DNA from: Galliscardovia ingluviei
Lineage (GTDB): Bacteria; Actinomycetota; Actinomycetes; Actinomycetales; Bifidobacteriaceae
Direction of reading: 5' to 3'
Length of the DNA stretch: 64,000 bases
Assembly (NCBI RefSeq): GCF_014635685.1
Contig: NZ_BMDH01000003.1
Coordinates: 1 to 64,000 of the forward strand
Each line of letters starts with the position of its first letter. Position 1 is the stretch's first letter. Made by a program: the position numbers and the translations under genes. Shown one piece after another: positions 26,416 to 35,410 of the stretch. The notes beneath the pieces were generated by a model. That model worked only from the letters and a program-made list of their open reading frames with translations, searched no databases and had not been told where the DNA came from.

Positions 26416-27845
26416 GTTGGCAGTGTACGTCTTGGGCGTTGCGTGAGGCTGAGTGTCCTACTGCTACGGCTCGTTTGGTGTTGATTGCGTTGGCTGATCG
26501 TTGTCAGCCTGATGGGCGTAGTGCGTGGCCAACGGTTCAGACTTTGATGGCTGAGGCTCATGCGAGTGAGGCTTCTGTGCGTCGCGCTCTGCGTGATTTG
26601 GAGGCTCTTGGCACTATTCGACGCGGTAATCAAGATCTTGCGTCTCGTGATGAGCACGGTAGGTTTTTGCCTGAGCAGTATCGTCCGGTGGTTTGGGAGT
26701 GCTGTATGGGTGCGCCGTTGGAACATGTTGCACAAAAGCCGGGTAAGCAAGCACGCGCTGAGCGTGCGCGTCGGGCTGTTGAGCACGGTGTTGGTGATGA
26801 TGATTTTGGTGGTATCAAAATGACACCTCTAGATGTACAGACCTGTCAAATTGATACCTCTAGACCTGTCACTGGTGACACCCCTATATATGTAACAAAT
26901 ATTAAAACAAATATTAACCCTAATAATCCCCTTGCCGCTGCGCGGACTTCCCCACAGGGGCAGGAGCTGGATGAAAATGCTAATGCTGGAATTGACGATG
27001 CTGCTCGGCGTGTGATTGACCGGTTAGCTGATTTACGTGCTCAGGCTGGTTTGTCGGTTGGTTCGTCGCGTCGTGACGATGCTGCGGTGGCGGCACTGGT
27101 TGCTCAGCATGGGTTGGATCGTGTGTTGGACATGTTGGAATGGGTGTATACCAAGCAGTCGTCGCGTTGGTGGGTGAAGCGTACTCGTACTGCTGCGGCT
27201 TTTGCGAGGGTGTTTGATGAGCTTGCTGATGCTCGCTTGCTGGATGAGCAGCTCTCAGGCGGTGGCGGCAAGGATGTGAGTGTGGTGGCAAAGCGCTTAG
27301 CGTTGGCTGATATGCAGCGCCAACAGCGTTTGCAAGGCTTGCTGGAGCGTCCTGACGTGCCCGCGCATTTACGCGATCTCACTGCGCCGTTGTTGCAAGA
27401 GCAGCTTGATGATGGTGCGGATGATGAAGATACTGCACTACGCGGTGCGGTGGAGCAAGCACAAGTGCTGTTTGACCATACGCAACAGCAGCGACGTGAG
27501 GCATTGTTGGATAGCTTATACGAGCAGGCAGAATTACAGTTTGTGCGCATAGTGCACCCTGAGGCGAGCATTCTCGAGCTGGCTGGCTCTGGCGTCTTAC
27601 AGAGGTATAGCCATGATTTCCAGGTTGCAATGGATCGCGATACGTGGGGCTTATGGCTGCCGTGCTATTTGGAGCATAACACGCTTGATGAGCTTGAGGA
27701 GTTGCAGCATGATCCTGCACGATTGCGTGAGATTATGCAACGGTTCATTGATCAGGATAGCGCTGAAGGCGCGCTTAAACGACAAGTGTTGGCTGAAATG
27801 AGTGCTAATCCGCCTTGGCAAGCGGATGAAGCACCTACAGCATAA
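26412..27845 (+). CDS. HTH_36-type replication-associated protein
   Basis: Protein of 477 residues. The N-terminus (about 1-75) looks like the helix-turn-helix domain found in many plasmid and phage replication initiators: TARLVLIALADRCQPDGRSAWPTVQTLMAEAHASEASVRRALRDLEALGTIRR. A Leu-rich helical region follows, and the C-terminus is acidic and Gln-rich. Its place, between regulators and the par genes, fits a replication or maintenance role for the excised circle. I cannot place catalytic residues. A copy of its last 18 codons is found inverted at 52893-52946. Confidence 0.6.
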   Translation: MSWQCTSWALREAECPTATARLVLIALADRCQPDGRSAWPTVQTLMAEAHASEASVRRALRDLEALGTIRRGNQDLASRDEHGRFLPEQYRPVVWECCMGAPLEHVAQKPGKQARAERARRAVEHGVGDDDFGGIKMTPLDVQTCQIDTSRPVTGDTPIYVTNIKTNINPNNPLAAARTSPQGQELDENANAGIDDAARRVIDRLADLRAQAGLSVGSSRRDDAAVAALVAQHGLDRVLDMLEWVYTKQSSRWWVKRTRTAAAFARVFDELADARLLDEQLSGGGGKDVSVVAKRLALADMQRQQRLQGLLERPDVPAHLRDLTAPLLQEQLDDGADDEDTALRGAVEQAQVLFDHTQQQRREALLDSLYEQAELQFVRIVHPEASILELAGSGVLQRYSHDFQVAMDRDTWGLWLPCYLEHNTLDELEELQHDPARLREIMQRFIDQDSAEGALKRQVLAEMSANPPWQADEAPTA

Positions 27846-27873
27846 AAGATTTTGGGATTATAGAGAGGAAGTT

Positions 27874-28164
27874 ATGAGCATGAGTACTGGTTTTAGCGTG
27901 CCGTTGTTTGATTTGGCGGCTGATTTACGCGCGTATTTGCCGCAGGTTGAGCCTGATTTGGATGCGTTTCACACGGTGGTGCGCGGGGATTGGAGTATGG
28001 ATGAGGTGATTGTGTTTGCGTATCTGGTTGGTGTGCGTGATTATAACGTGATGCTCACGCGGTTTGTGGCTGACAATGGCGCGGATCTGGCGAGTGTACG
28101 ACAGTTGACTACTGCTATCCGCGCAGCTGTAGGTAGTCGTTTTACGGTCGAGCGTAAGGATTAG
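27874..28164 (+). CDS. Hypothetical ICE protein
   Basis: 96 residues from ATG 27874, preceded by AGAGAGG. It is mixed alpha-helical, with no motif I recognise. It is followed 4 bp later by the WhiB gene and so shares an operon with it. Confidence 0.5.
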   Translation: MSMSTGFSVPLFDLAADLRAYLPQVEPDLDAFHTVVRGDWSMDEVIVFAYLVGVRDYNVMLTRFVADNGADLASVRQLTTAIRAAVGSRFTVERKD

Positions 28165-28168
28165 GCGC

Positions 28169-28600
28169 ATGATGAGTCGTCGTGGGGCTGGTAATTGTGC
28201 TGGTGTTCCAGCGGCACAATTGGATGTGTTGTTGGATCGCAAGAGTACTGCGGTGCAGTTGTGTGCGGATTGCCCATTACAGTACTCGTGTATTGCCACG
28301 CTCGTACTATCGCATGATCGCAACAGTTGCATGGGTGGGCTGAATCGTGAGGAGCGCGTGCTATTGCAGCGTAGGATACTGCAAGCGTTACGTAAGGCGC
28401 AGCTGACGCATCGGGATGTGGTGCAGTATTTGCAAGAGCACCCTGAGGCGATTGCCCAGGCGCGTAGCGCCTATCGGCGGTATAAGCGTCGTGAGCGCAA
28501 TAGCAGGAGACGTCGTGAGTATACGCGCGAGTATATGCGTGGCGTGCGCACGATTACCAGCATGGCGCAGACCACTCCGTCTATCATCTTGCACTATTAA
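28169..28600 (+). CDS. WhiB-like iron-sulfur transcription regulator
   Basis: Protein of 143 residues with the WhiB signature. Four cysteines (at about 10, 32, 35 and 41) in CX2CX5C spacing (LCADCPLQYSC) can bind [4Fe-4S], and the GxxGG-like turn appears as CMGGLNREER. A basic tail (RRYKRRERNSRRRREYTREYMR) probably binds DNA, as in other Wbl proteins that work with the primary sigma factor. AAGGA precedes the start. A WhiB carried by a conjugative element suggests redox- or stress-responsive control of transfer; this is inference. Confidence 0.85.
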   Translation: MMSRRGAGNCAGVPAAQLDVLLDRKSTAVQLCADCPLQYSCIATLVLSHDRNSCMGGLNREERVLLQRRILQALRKAQLTHRDVVQYLQEHPEAIAQARSAYRRYKRRERNSRRRREYTREYMRGVRTITSMAQTTPSIILHY

Positions 28601-28639
28601 CACCATCCTACTGTCGCTTGCGGCAGTAGCCTCTATCGG

Positions 28640-28704
28640 TATTCCCCTATTCCCAGTTTTCAATATTTCAAGTTTTCAGTTTTTCGGTATTTCAATAAAT
28701 CAAC
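28640..28704. repeat. 8-bp repeat array 1 (TATTTCNN type), upstream of parA
   Basis: Degenerate 8-bp units: TATTCCCC, TATTCCCA, TTTTCAA, TATTTCAA, TTTTTCGG, TATTTCAA, TAAATCAA. The final two units also end array 2. It precedes the ParA start. Confidence 0.65.
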
Positions 28705-28721
28705 ATATATAAGGAGTAATC

Positions 28722-29339
28722 ATGATTGTTACGTTAGCAAACGCTAAGGGTGGTGTGGCGAAGACCACGAGTGCGATGTTTTTAGCAGCGGCATGGGTGC
28801 GCCGCTACCCTACCGCTCAGGTCACCGTGCTTGATGCTGACCCGCAATCGAGTGCGAGCTTGTGGGCTGATCTGATTGTGGAGCAGGGTGAACAATGGCG
28901 GGGTGTGGACGTGCAGGCGGCGAATTTAAGTACGCTACGCCGCGCACGCACGCAAGCAGCATCGCAGGGTGCACGGGATATAGTGATTGTGGATGCTCCC
29001 CCGCAGGGTGCATTGTTAGCACAGAGCATGTCAGTGGCTGATTTTGTGATGATCCCCACGTCCGATACGCCGTTAGATGTGCAGCAGGCATGGGCTACCG
29101 CTAGCGCTCTACCAGCAGGCACACCATACGCAGTACTATTGGTGCGCGCTGAACCGCATACGAGAGCGTATCGCGCTACCGTACAAGCATTAGATGAGCA
29201 GCACACCCCACGGTTTGACACCACCGTGTTGAAACGGCAGGAGATTAAGCAAGCAATGGGACACATACCACAGAAGCTCTATGAGTATACGGGCGTGGTT
29301 GGGGAGCTGGTTGGCGTGCTTGACCAACTGCATCAATAA
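28722..29339 (+). CDS. parA: ParA-family partition ATPase
   Basis: Protein of 205 residues. Deviant Walker A: NAKGGVAKTTSAMFLA. The Walker A' motif is DADPQSSAS and Walker B is DIVIVDAPPQG. It drives partition of plasmids and circular ICE forms by pulling a centromere complex across the nucleoid. AAGGAG lies 6 nt upstream of the start. No ParB is seen; instead the next gene encodes a ribbon-helix-helix protein, as in ParA-ParG-type systems. Confidence 0.9.
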   Translation: MIVTLANAKGGVAKTTSAMFLAAAWVRRYPTAQVTVLDADPQSSASLWADLIVEQGEQWRGVDVQAANLSTLRRARTQAASQGARDIVIVDAPPQGALLAQSMSVADFVMIPTSDTPLDVQQAWATASALPAGTPYAVLLVRAEPHTRAYRATVQALDEQHTPRFDTTVLKRQEIKQAMGHIPQKLYEYTGVVGELVGVLDQLHQ

Positions 29340-29344
29340 CTCTG

Positions 29345-29408
29345 TATTCCCCTATTTCCCTATTTCCAGTTTTCCCTTTTTCGGTATTTCGGTATTTCAA
29401 TAAATCAA
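29345..29408. repeat. 8-bp repeat array 2
   Basis: Units run head-to-tail: TATTCCCC, TATTTCCC, TATTTCCA, TTTTCCC, TTTTTCGG, TATTTCGG, TATTTCAA, TAAATCAA. This is the most regular array and lies between parA and the ribbon-helix-helix gene. Confidence 0.7.
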
Positions 29409-29432
29409 CTTACATGTATAAGGAGCAGAAGC

Positions 29433-29654
29433 ATGAAGAATCTTGCATTTACCCCGGCTGCGCGGAACGCTGAGACGAGTATGAGTAAAGTATTACAGTC
29501 CATGCATACTGATGGTGAGTGGGTGAAAACGAGTATTTGTTTGCGTAAGCAACTGCGACAGGCATGTAAATCCTATGCCGCAACCCATGATACGACGATT
29601 CAGCAGGTTATTGATGAGGCGCTCACCGCGTATCTCAACGATCACGCTATATAG
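29433..29654 (+). CDS. Ribbon-helix-helix protein, probable ParA partner
   Basis: 73 residues with AAGGAG upstream. WVKTSICLRKQLRQACKSYAATHDTTIQQVIDEALTAYLND has the strand-helix-helix pattern of RHH DNA-binding proteins. Located directly after parA, it is the likely centromere-binding protein, and the neighbouring 8-bp arrays are its probable sites. RHH proteins of the omega and ParG type bind short tandem repeats. Confidence 0.7.
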   Translation: MKNLAFTPAARNAETSMSKVLQSMHTDGEWVKTSICLRKQLRQACKSYAATHDTTIQQVIDEALTAYLNDHAI

Positions 29655-29661
29655 CTATCAG

Positions 29662-29718
29662 TATTTCATTAATTCGGTTTTTCGGTATTTCAAGTTTCCA
29701 ATATTTCCAGTTTTCCAT
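29662..29718. repeat. 8-bp repeat array 3
   Basis: TATTTCAT, TAATTCGG, TTTTTCGG, TATTTCAA, then TATTTCCAG and TTTTCCAT. It lies between the RHH gene and the membrane protein gene. Confidence 0.6.
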
Positions 29719-29743
29719 ATACTACACATATAGGGGGTTTCTA

Positions 29744-30817
29744 ATGGAAGAGCACGCAGCAACTACGCAAGTCAATGAGGGCACTGCATCACACGCAGCA
29801 ACTACGCAAGTCAATGAGAGCACTGCATCACACGAAGCAACTACTGCTCAAGAGCAGACTACAGACACCACACCTGTACCGTCCGCCCAGGGTAAATGCA
29901 CACTCATCATTGCCATCAGTATTATCATCGCACTCTTAGCTGCCGTTGGCGTATACGCTGGGGTGACGGTGCACGAGAATCACGCCAGGGAAAGCGCGTA
30001 CTCGCAGGCGCAGAAGGTGGATAAGCAGCTTGTCAAGAGCGTGAACACAGCCACCCCACTCGCCAAACTCGATAAGCGTAAGGTTGCAGACGCGAAAGTA
30101 CTCACGGAATTGCAACGTGCGTTGGATGATGCGAAAGCCAATCTTGGGGTCAGCCAGCAGGATGTCAATCAGGCGCTCCTGTGGCAAGCGTTGAGCGCGA
30201 AACAAGCCTACGCTCAGGATGCAGACACTGCCAGCCAGTTGCGTGACAAACTAGATAAAGCGATCAAAAAAGTGAACGCATCAGTGGAGGCAAAACAACT
30301 AGCGGATGCGAAACAAGCCCTGACTGATAGGGTGAATGCTGCGCAACAATCGCTCACCGATTCAGATGGTAAAGTGGCGGATAACGCGACCCGTGACCAG
30401 TTGCAAGCTGCCATAGACAATGCAAACAAACTCCTCGCCAACAAGCAAGCCACGGTTAAGCAGTTGCAGGAGGAGCCAGCCAAACTCGACAACGCCATCA
30501 ACACCGTAAACCAGAGTGTTGAAGCGAAACGTCAAGCAGACGAGGAAGCAGCGCGCAAGGCAGCAGAAGAGGAGGCTGCACGCCAAGCAGCAGCGGCTGC
30601 GCAAGCGCAGCAAACCTACAGTACGCCACGCAACTACAGCTACAATGGTGGAGGATATTCCAGAGGCGGATACACAGCCCCACGCAACAGTGGAGGCGGA
30701 AACTACAGTGCACCACAACCGCAATCCTCAGGTGGAGGATTTGGTGGCTTTATCGGCGGTGGAGAAGGTGTAAAACCTGATGGAAGTTGGCAACCGGGGC
30801 ACGTCATTCATCACTGA
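29744..30817 (+). CDS. Membrane-anchored coiled-coil protein
   Basis: 357 residues, GGGGG upstream of the start. Two near-identical 19-codon repeats near the N-terminus (ATTQVNEGTASHA type) precede one membrane segment (about 52-76). A long extracytoplasmic helical region follows with repeats such as LTDSDGKVADNATRDQLQAAI, then a Gly/Tyr/Ser-rich C-terminus (GGGYSRGGYTAPRNSGGGN). The central module resembles one in the protein at 42526, so both probably do related jobs at the cell envelope, perhaps as extracellular parts of the mating apparatus. In some annotations relatives are called colicin transporters; that name has no functional support here. Confidence 0.55.
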   Translation: MEEHAATTQVNEGTASHAATTQVNESTASHEATTAQEQTTDTTPVPSAQGKCTLIIAISIIIALLAAVGVYAGVTVHENHARESAYSQAQKVDKQLVKSVNTATPLAKLDKRKVADAKVLTELQRALDDAKANLGVSQQDVNQALLWQALSAKQAYAQDADTASQLRDKLDKAIKKVNASVEAKQLADAKQALTDRVNAAQQSLTDSDGKVADNATRDQLQAAIDNANKLLANKQATVKQLQEEPAKLDNAINTVNQSVEAKRQADEEAARKAAEEEAARQAAAAAQAQQTYSTPRNYSYNGGGYSRGGYTAPRNSGGGNYSAPQPQSSGGGFGGFIGGGEGVKPDGSWQPGHVIHH

Positions 30818-30828
30818 TTTCTAATTTT

Positions 30829-30864
30829 GAGTCCTACTAGTGATCTGGTAGGACTCTTTCTTTT
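30829..30864 (+). terminator. Intrinsic terminator after the coiled-coil gene
   Basis: GAGTCCTAC (30829-30837) pairs exactly with GTAGGACTC (30848-30856), loop 10 nt, followed by TTTCTTTT. Confidence 0.9.
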
Positions 30865-30891
30865 AACTATGTTTTATTTTTTACTGTTCGC

Positions 30892-30960
30892 CTATTCTCA
30901 TATTTCCATCTTTCGGTTTTTCGGTATTTCAATATTGTTTTTCCTTTGTTCGGTAATTCA
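30892..30960. repeat. 8-bp repeat array 4
   Basis: TATTCTCA, TATTTCCA, TCTTTCGG, TTTTTCGG, TATTTCAA, then looser units to TAATTCA. It directly precedes structured leader copy A. Confidence 0.6.
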
Positions 30961-31049
30961 TTTGGAGCAAGTGGTATTGCCTTGGCAATGCCGCGCGGTA
31001 GTAGCCCCGGTTAGGGGCTGAGCAATATTTTTGAGGTGTCGCACCAAGC
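30961..31049 (+). promoter_or_regulatory. Structured leader element, copy A
   Basis: GGTATTG (30973-30979) pairs with CAATGCC (30986-30992), and AGCCCC (31003-31008) pairs with GGGGCT (31014-31019) around GGTTA. TGTCGCACCAAGC is at 31037-31049. Copy B at 36906 keeps both hairpins and in the first stem changes CAA to CGA, which still pairs by G-U. It lies upstream of the adhesin. Confidence 0.6.
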
Positions 31050-31118
31050 ATGATTTGTTGGCGCGCATACTGGTTGCTGATCGGCAGCTTGTGTCGATTT
31101 TCTCTCTATCCCCTTGGT

Positions 31119-31160
31119 GGGGCACGGTGATATCCCCTCTTACCGTGCCCCATATTTTTT
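31119..31160 (+). terminator. Terminator or attenuator in the adhesin leader
   Basis: GGGGCACGGT (31119-31128) with its complement (31142-31151), loop 13, then ATATTTTTT. It lies between leader copy A and the second copy of the 13-bp motif, so it could end a short leader RNA. Confidence 0.8.
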
Positions 31161-31188
31161 GCTTTTTGCGCGTGAAAAAAAATCTAGG

Positions 31189-31201
31189 TGTCGCACCAAA
31201 C
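31189..31201 (+). promoter_or_regulatory. 13-bp motif, adhesin copy
   Basis: TGTCGCACCAAAC, one mismatch to TGTCGCACCAAGC, preceded by GCGCGTGAAAAAAAA. It is about 112 bp upstream of the adhesin ATG. Confidence 0.5.
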
Positions 31202-31312
31202 GGCGTGTTGCGCTTGGCATAGTGGTGGGTGACATGCCTGCACTGCGTCTTTTTGGTGCAGTGTGGGTGTGGTTGCAATTGCAATATAGTCTAGTAATTG
31301 AGGGGATGTTTT

Positions 31313-34300
31313 ATGAAACATCGACTTTTTAAGCCCGTGATAGCGGCACTGGTTGCCGCAGCCACACTCGGTACTGGCGCTATCGCAGCGTACGCTGCTG
31401 GTGATGGCGATGAGCATAATGGTGCAGGCGGTGGCGGCACGATGAGCATTATGTGGAAGTATAAGGATGATGCTTCTGGCTCATTCGGTCCTGCTACTGA
31501 CCCGCAGAGCGTGGTTAATGCGTTTAATGCTGCTGGCATTGACACTACGCATGGTATGAAATCTATCCGCGATACGTTGGAGGGTGCACGTGTCAAGTGT
31601 GCGAACGGGTTTATGGCGCGTCATCCGAATGAGGGTGATGGTGAGTGTCGTGTCGTTGCTGTGGGTGCAGCAATTGTTGATGGGAAATCGTATACGGATG
31701 ATAATGCGTGGACGGGTCTTACCGAATGGCAGCACGGTTGGGACACTCTCGTTAAACCATATGAATACGCCTATGCTGGCACAGAACACTACCATACAAG
31801 CGATCCATTTGATGACGATCCAAGTCGTAGCGTAGATAGCATTGCAAACAGTCTTATGCCACATAACAATGAGATGCGTGGACTTATCATTATTGTGTTG
31901 GATAAGTATGAGCCAGCGCCTCCTGAGACTCCTCCTGCTCCACCAACTAAGGCTATTGAGCAGGGTGTGAGTGCGGATAGTATGACTAATACCACGACTA
32001 TTGAAACAGGTACTGGTATTGGCGGTAAGAATATTCATATTTACGATACGATTACCCCAAACGGTATTGATTATCGTGTGGAGAATCTGCGTCTGTTGGA
32101 TACCACGGATAATGCGGACGTGCAGGGCGCTACTTTATCCTGGGATAAGCAGAATAATACTGTTAATGCTACGTTTGACGGTAAGCTGCCTAAAGAGCAT
32201 ACTTGGCGGTTCTCTTTTGATGTGACTGTGGATAAGCCATCTGATTTCAAGCAGGTGCAGGATACAGCCACAGTGGATTGGAATCACAAGCCACAATCTA
32301 CTCAAGAGTATGAGTTCCCGACGTGGCAGCCTAAGCCTGATAAGTCGTGGATTAGGTTTGATAAAGCTGCGGGTAAGTGGCAGGCGGTTATCGACCCTGA
32401 GCATAGTAACACTACGGGCGCGGACACCATGACCTTCCTCGATGGCGACAAGGTAGGGTCTGTAGTCAATGGCACGGTGAGTGCCAACCTGATTGCCGCC
32501 CCAGAATCCCTGACCTTGACTGACGACTACGCGCACGCGGATTACGTGTGGGACACCGTTAAGGATGTTAAGCAGATGCGCGTGTACGAGACGGACGCAT
32601 CCACTGACCGTAAGAGCAGTGTCGCAGACATTATTAACACGGGTAAGGACGTAACCGATCAGTGGGATATTACGGTTAAAGGTACGGTGGTGACTGCTAC
32701 CGCCAAGCCTGCGTACTTAAAGACCCTGAAGGGCTTGGCTCAGCCGAAGCAAGTGACCTTGTTCATTCCTGGTGCGATTAACTTGGCGAACGGTAAGGGC
32801 GCAGCCCAGGCGCGTAGCGATTTTGGCAAGCAGCCGGGTGATGAGCTGACCACGTGCGTAAACCCAGCAGGGGGTTCTAATTCCGGTAGTAGGCTCACCA
32901 ATGCGGGTGCTGAGCAGTTGAACAACCATAAGGTTGCTACCAATGAGCCTCCAATTTGCGTATATGTGCCACCGGTGAAGAAGGATGTGATTAGTGAGGC
33001 ATCTCAGGCTGGATCTCAGGAATCAGTGGATAGCAAGGTGGTGTTCCCAGGGCAAAAGGTGGAGTATCGTTTAGAGACGCAACCACAACTGCCATCAGAT
33101 CTTGGTTACACCGTCGAGCAGGTGGTGATTACTGATACGTTTGATCAGTATTTGCTTGCTGATAAGCAGACGGTTGAGGTTACCGATTTGGCGGCTGCGA
33201 AGATGATCAGCAAGCAAGAGTATAAGACTGCTTGGGATGATGCTAAGCACCAGTTTGTGCTCACGTTCGGCAAGGATTATGTGGCGAAGCATTGGGCTAA
33301 CGGGCAAAATCCTCGCTTATTAGTGCGCTTTGAAGGCACAGTATCCAAGGATGCGCCTGCTAAACGTACCGTGGATAATCAGTGGGAACTGACTTTGAAT
33401 AACAGCATCACGCCGTCGAATACGGTGGTTAATACGCCGCCTGAAGAGCATCCTCATAAGGCTGATAAGAGTGTCAAGAATGCAAGCGTGAGTATTGATG
33501 GTAAGACACTGCTGGTTGGTGAGCAGGGCTTGTATCAGTTGACCTTAGACGCTACACAAAAGGATACGGCGTATAAAGTGTGGCGTTTGGGCATGACCGA
33601 TGATTTTGATCAGCGGTACGTCAAGATTAATCCACAAGATATTACCGTTATGAGTGATACGGGTAAGGATGTGACCGGCAAGTTTAACGTCCAGATTAAG
33701 GACGGTGTGGCTTACATCTACGCTAAGAACGTTGATACTGAGATCCCTGCGACCGGTGAAACCGTGAAGGGTGATCCTCAGCCAAAGGATCTTGCAGCCT
33801 ACGCGAAGGTTGACCGCAAGTATGTGCCACTCCATGATCCAGTGATTGATCAAGCGTTGCTTGGTCACACTTACACGATTAGCTTGCCTTACACGGTGAT
33901 CGCTGGCGGTAAAGGCACGGTCGTGAAGAACACGGCAGCGCAGATTACGAATGATGTCGAGCAGCAGACGGAGACCGTGAGTAATCCTGTTGAAGTGATT
34001 AACCCACAAAAGGATGTCACTGTCAAGGTTGGTGGCGCATCGGTTGATAGTAAGGCAGTGTATCTTGACTCGAACTTCTTGTATCAGCTTGATAGTTCGG
34101 TCTTGCCGGTGAATCGCGCGTATCCTGAGGTAAGCCAGTGGGGTATTGATGATCAGCTTGACCCAACATACGACGTGTTGTCCGGTCAGTGGGCTGTGTA
34201 TGCGGCGCGTGACCTCATCAAGGATGGTCAAGTGATTGCTGCACAAGGTGACAAGATCGGTGGTAGCAATTTCAACTCTGCTAAGTTTGGTGGTGACTTG

Positions 34301-35182
34301 TTTACTGCTTCGCTTGATCCTGCGACCGGTAAGGTGAATATTCAGGCAACTGCAACTTACTTGCATCTAGTTTCTGTTGATACGGCTCATGAGCAGGCTT
34401 GGCGTGCGTATATTCAGGTTAAGCGTGTGCAAACTACTGAGCGTCATGAGAATCAGTTTGTTGAGCATGTTGGTGACAAGGATCTTACGTCAAATATTGT
34501 GTGGACATATACTCCAGACTTGACCCCAAGCCTGCATATTGAAAAGTATGACACTAAGACTGGTGAGGTTTTGGGTGATCGTGATGATGTCAAGGATGCG
34601 TTGCAAATGCATGGCGATAGCCTTGAGATCGCGTTCAAAATCACTAACACCAGCAAGGTAGACGCTAAGACTGGTAAGGGCGCTTACTTTGCTGCTAAGA
34701 GCTTGAAGTTGGATGATCAGACTATTGCTGGTGTAGGTAAGGTTGAAGATTTCAAGTATCCAGAAGATTGGGATAGCTTGATCTTGAAGCCGGGTGAAAG
34801 CACGGTGGTTACTGGCACGCTCAAGGGCGTGAATGCTGGCGATACGCATACTGATCGTGTCAAGGTTACGGGCACACCTCTGGTGGAATGCCCTGTTGGT
34901 GATGAGCATCCGTTTGATACTGCTGATAGCACGGAGGCTTCAGATAAGGAGTCTGTTGATGCTGATCGTGTGACTGTTCAGTTGGATGGTAAGGATGTCA
35001 CGTTGTGCAAGAGCACGGACGTGGAATCGAACACGGATGATTGGAGCGGCTACAAGCTCACTTTGGCTGAGACTGGTGCACAAACCGCTACCATGATCAT
35101 GCTTGCTGCAGGTAGCCTCTTGGCTGGCGCTCTCGGCTTACACACGGTACGCCGTCGTGCTCGTGCACGTCATATCGCCTAG
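31313..35182 (+). CDS. Large LAETG-anchored adhesin, antigen I/II-like
   Basis: 1289 residues from ATG 31313, with GAGGGG upstream (an in-frame start 15 bp earlier is not supported). Signal peptide about 1-33, then an N-terminal domain to about 195, a Pro-rich hinge (PAPPETPPAPPTK), and several beta-rich domains. Those near residues 555-1070 resemble isopeptide-forming antigen I/II C-terminal domains (VSIDGKTLLVGEQGLYQLTLD; SQWGIDDQLDPTYDVLSGQWAVYA). The end has LAETG near 1251, a hydrophobic helix and an RRRARAR tail for sortase attachment. On a conjugative element, such adhesins (as with PrgB of enterococcal pheromone plasmids) promote mating aggregates; here that role is inferred. Confidence 0.8.
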   Translation: MKHRLFKPVIAALVAAATLGTGAIAAYAAGDGDEHNGAGGGGTMSIMWKYKDDASGSFGPATDPQSVVNAFNAAGIDTTHGMKSIRDTLEGARVKCANGFMARHPNEGDGECRVVAVGAAIVDGKSYTDDNAWTGLTEWQHGWDTLVKPYEYAYAGTEHYHTSDPFDDDPSRSVDSIANSLMPHNNEMRGLIIIVLDKYEPAPPETPPAPPTKAIEQGVSADSMTNTTTIETGTGIGGKNIHIYDTITPNGIDYRVENLRLLDTTDNADVQGATLSWDKQNNTVNATFDGKLPKEHTWRFSFDVTVDKPSDFKQVQDTATVDWNHKPQSTQEYEFPTWQPKPDKSWIRFDKAAGKWQAVIDPEHSNTTGADTMTFLDGDKVGSVVNGTVSANLIAAPESLTLTDDYAHADYVWDTVKDVKQMRVYETDASTDRKSSVADIINTGKDVTDQWDITVKGTVVTATAKPAYLKTLKGLAQPKQVTLFIPGAINLANGKGAAQARSDFGKQPGDELTTCVNPAGGSNSGSRLTNAGAEQLNNHKVATNEPPICVYVPPVKKDVISEASQAGSQESVDSKVVFPGQKVEYRLETQPQLPSDLGYTVEQVVITDTFDQYLLADKQTVEVTDLAAAKMISKQEYKTAWDDAKHQFVLTFGKDYVAKHWANGQNPRLLVRFEGTVSKDAPAKRTVDNQWELTLNNSITPSNTVVNTPPEEHPHKADKSVKNASVSIDGKTLLVGEQGLYQLTLDATQKDTAYKVWRLGMTDDFDQRYVKINPQDITVMSDTGKDVTGKFNVQIKDGVAYIYAKNVDTEIPATGETVKGDPQPKDLAAYAKVDRKYVPLHDPVIDQALLGHTYTISLPYTVIAGGKGTVVKNTAAQITNDVEQQTETVSNPVEVINPQKDVTVKVGGASVDSKAVYLDSNFLYQLDSSVLPVNRAYPEVSQWGIDDQLDPTYDVLSGQWAVYAARDLIKDGQVIAAQGDKIGGSNFNSAKFGGDLFTASLDPATGKVNIQATATYLHLVSVDTAHEQAWRAYIQVKRVQTTERHENQFVEHVGDKDLTSNIVWTYTPDLTPSLHIEKYDTKTGEVLGDRDDVKDALQMHGDSLEIAFKITNTSKVDAKTGKGAYFAAKSLKLDDQTIAGVGKVEDFKYPEDWDSLILKPGESTVVTGTLKGVNAGDTHTDRVKVTGTPLVECPVGDEHPFDTADSTEASDKESVDADRVTVQLDGKDVTLCKSTDVESNTDDWSGYKLTLAETGAQTATMIMLAAGSLLAGALGLHTVRRRARARHIA

Positions 35183-35205
35183 CGCTCTACATCACTTGTA
35201 CTTTC

Positions 35206-35245
35206 TGCCGTACTGCATCTCATGGTGTGGTACGGCGGTTTTTAT
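35206..35245 (+). terminator. Terminator after the adhesin
   Basis: GCCGTAC (35207-35213) pairs with GTACGGC (35230-35236), followed by GGTTTTT. Confidence 0.8.
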
Positions 35246-35269
35246 CTGCGATTTTATGGAGGAGTTCTG

Positions 35270-35362
35270 ATGTGGCATATTCGTAGTTACCGTCGATATA
35301 AAGTTTTGTATTTAGTGTTCTTTGGTAGTATTGCTCTTAGCTTATGTATGACCGTTGGTTAA
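35270..35362 (+). CDS. 30-residue membrane peptide
   Basis: ATG 35270 follows a strong GGAGG. The peptide is MWHIRSYRRYK plus a hydrophobic run (VLYLVFFGSIALSLCMTVG). The basic start then hydrophobic helix resembles small toxins or signal-anchored peptides. It is too short for family assignment, but the ribosome binding site is very good. Confidence 0.45.
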   Translation: MWHIRSYRRYKVLYLVFFGSIALSLCMTVG

Positions 35363-35410
35363 CTCGTTTTATACTGATATTAATTGGTTTGATGGGCTGG
35401 AGGTTGTGTG

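Noticed and set aside
27104-27720. Long minus-strand frames opposite the replication-type gene
   Set aside because: They are mirror frames of a coding gene with no ribosome binding site or family likeness.
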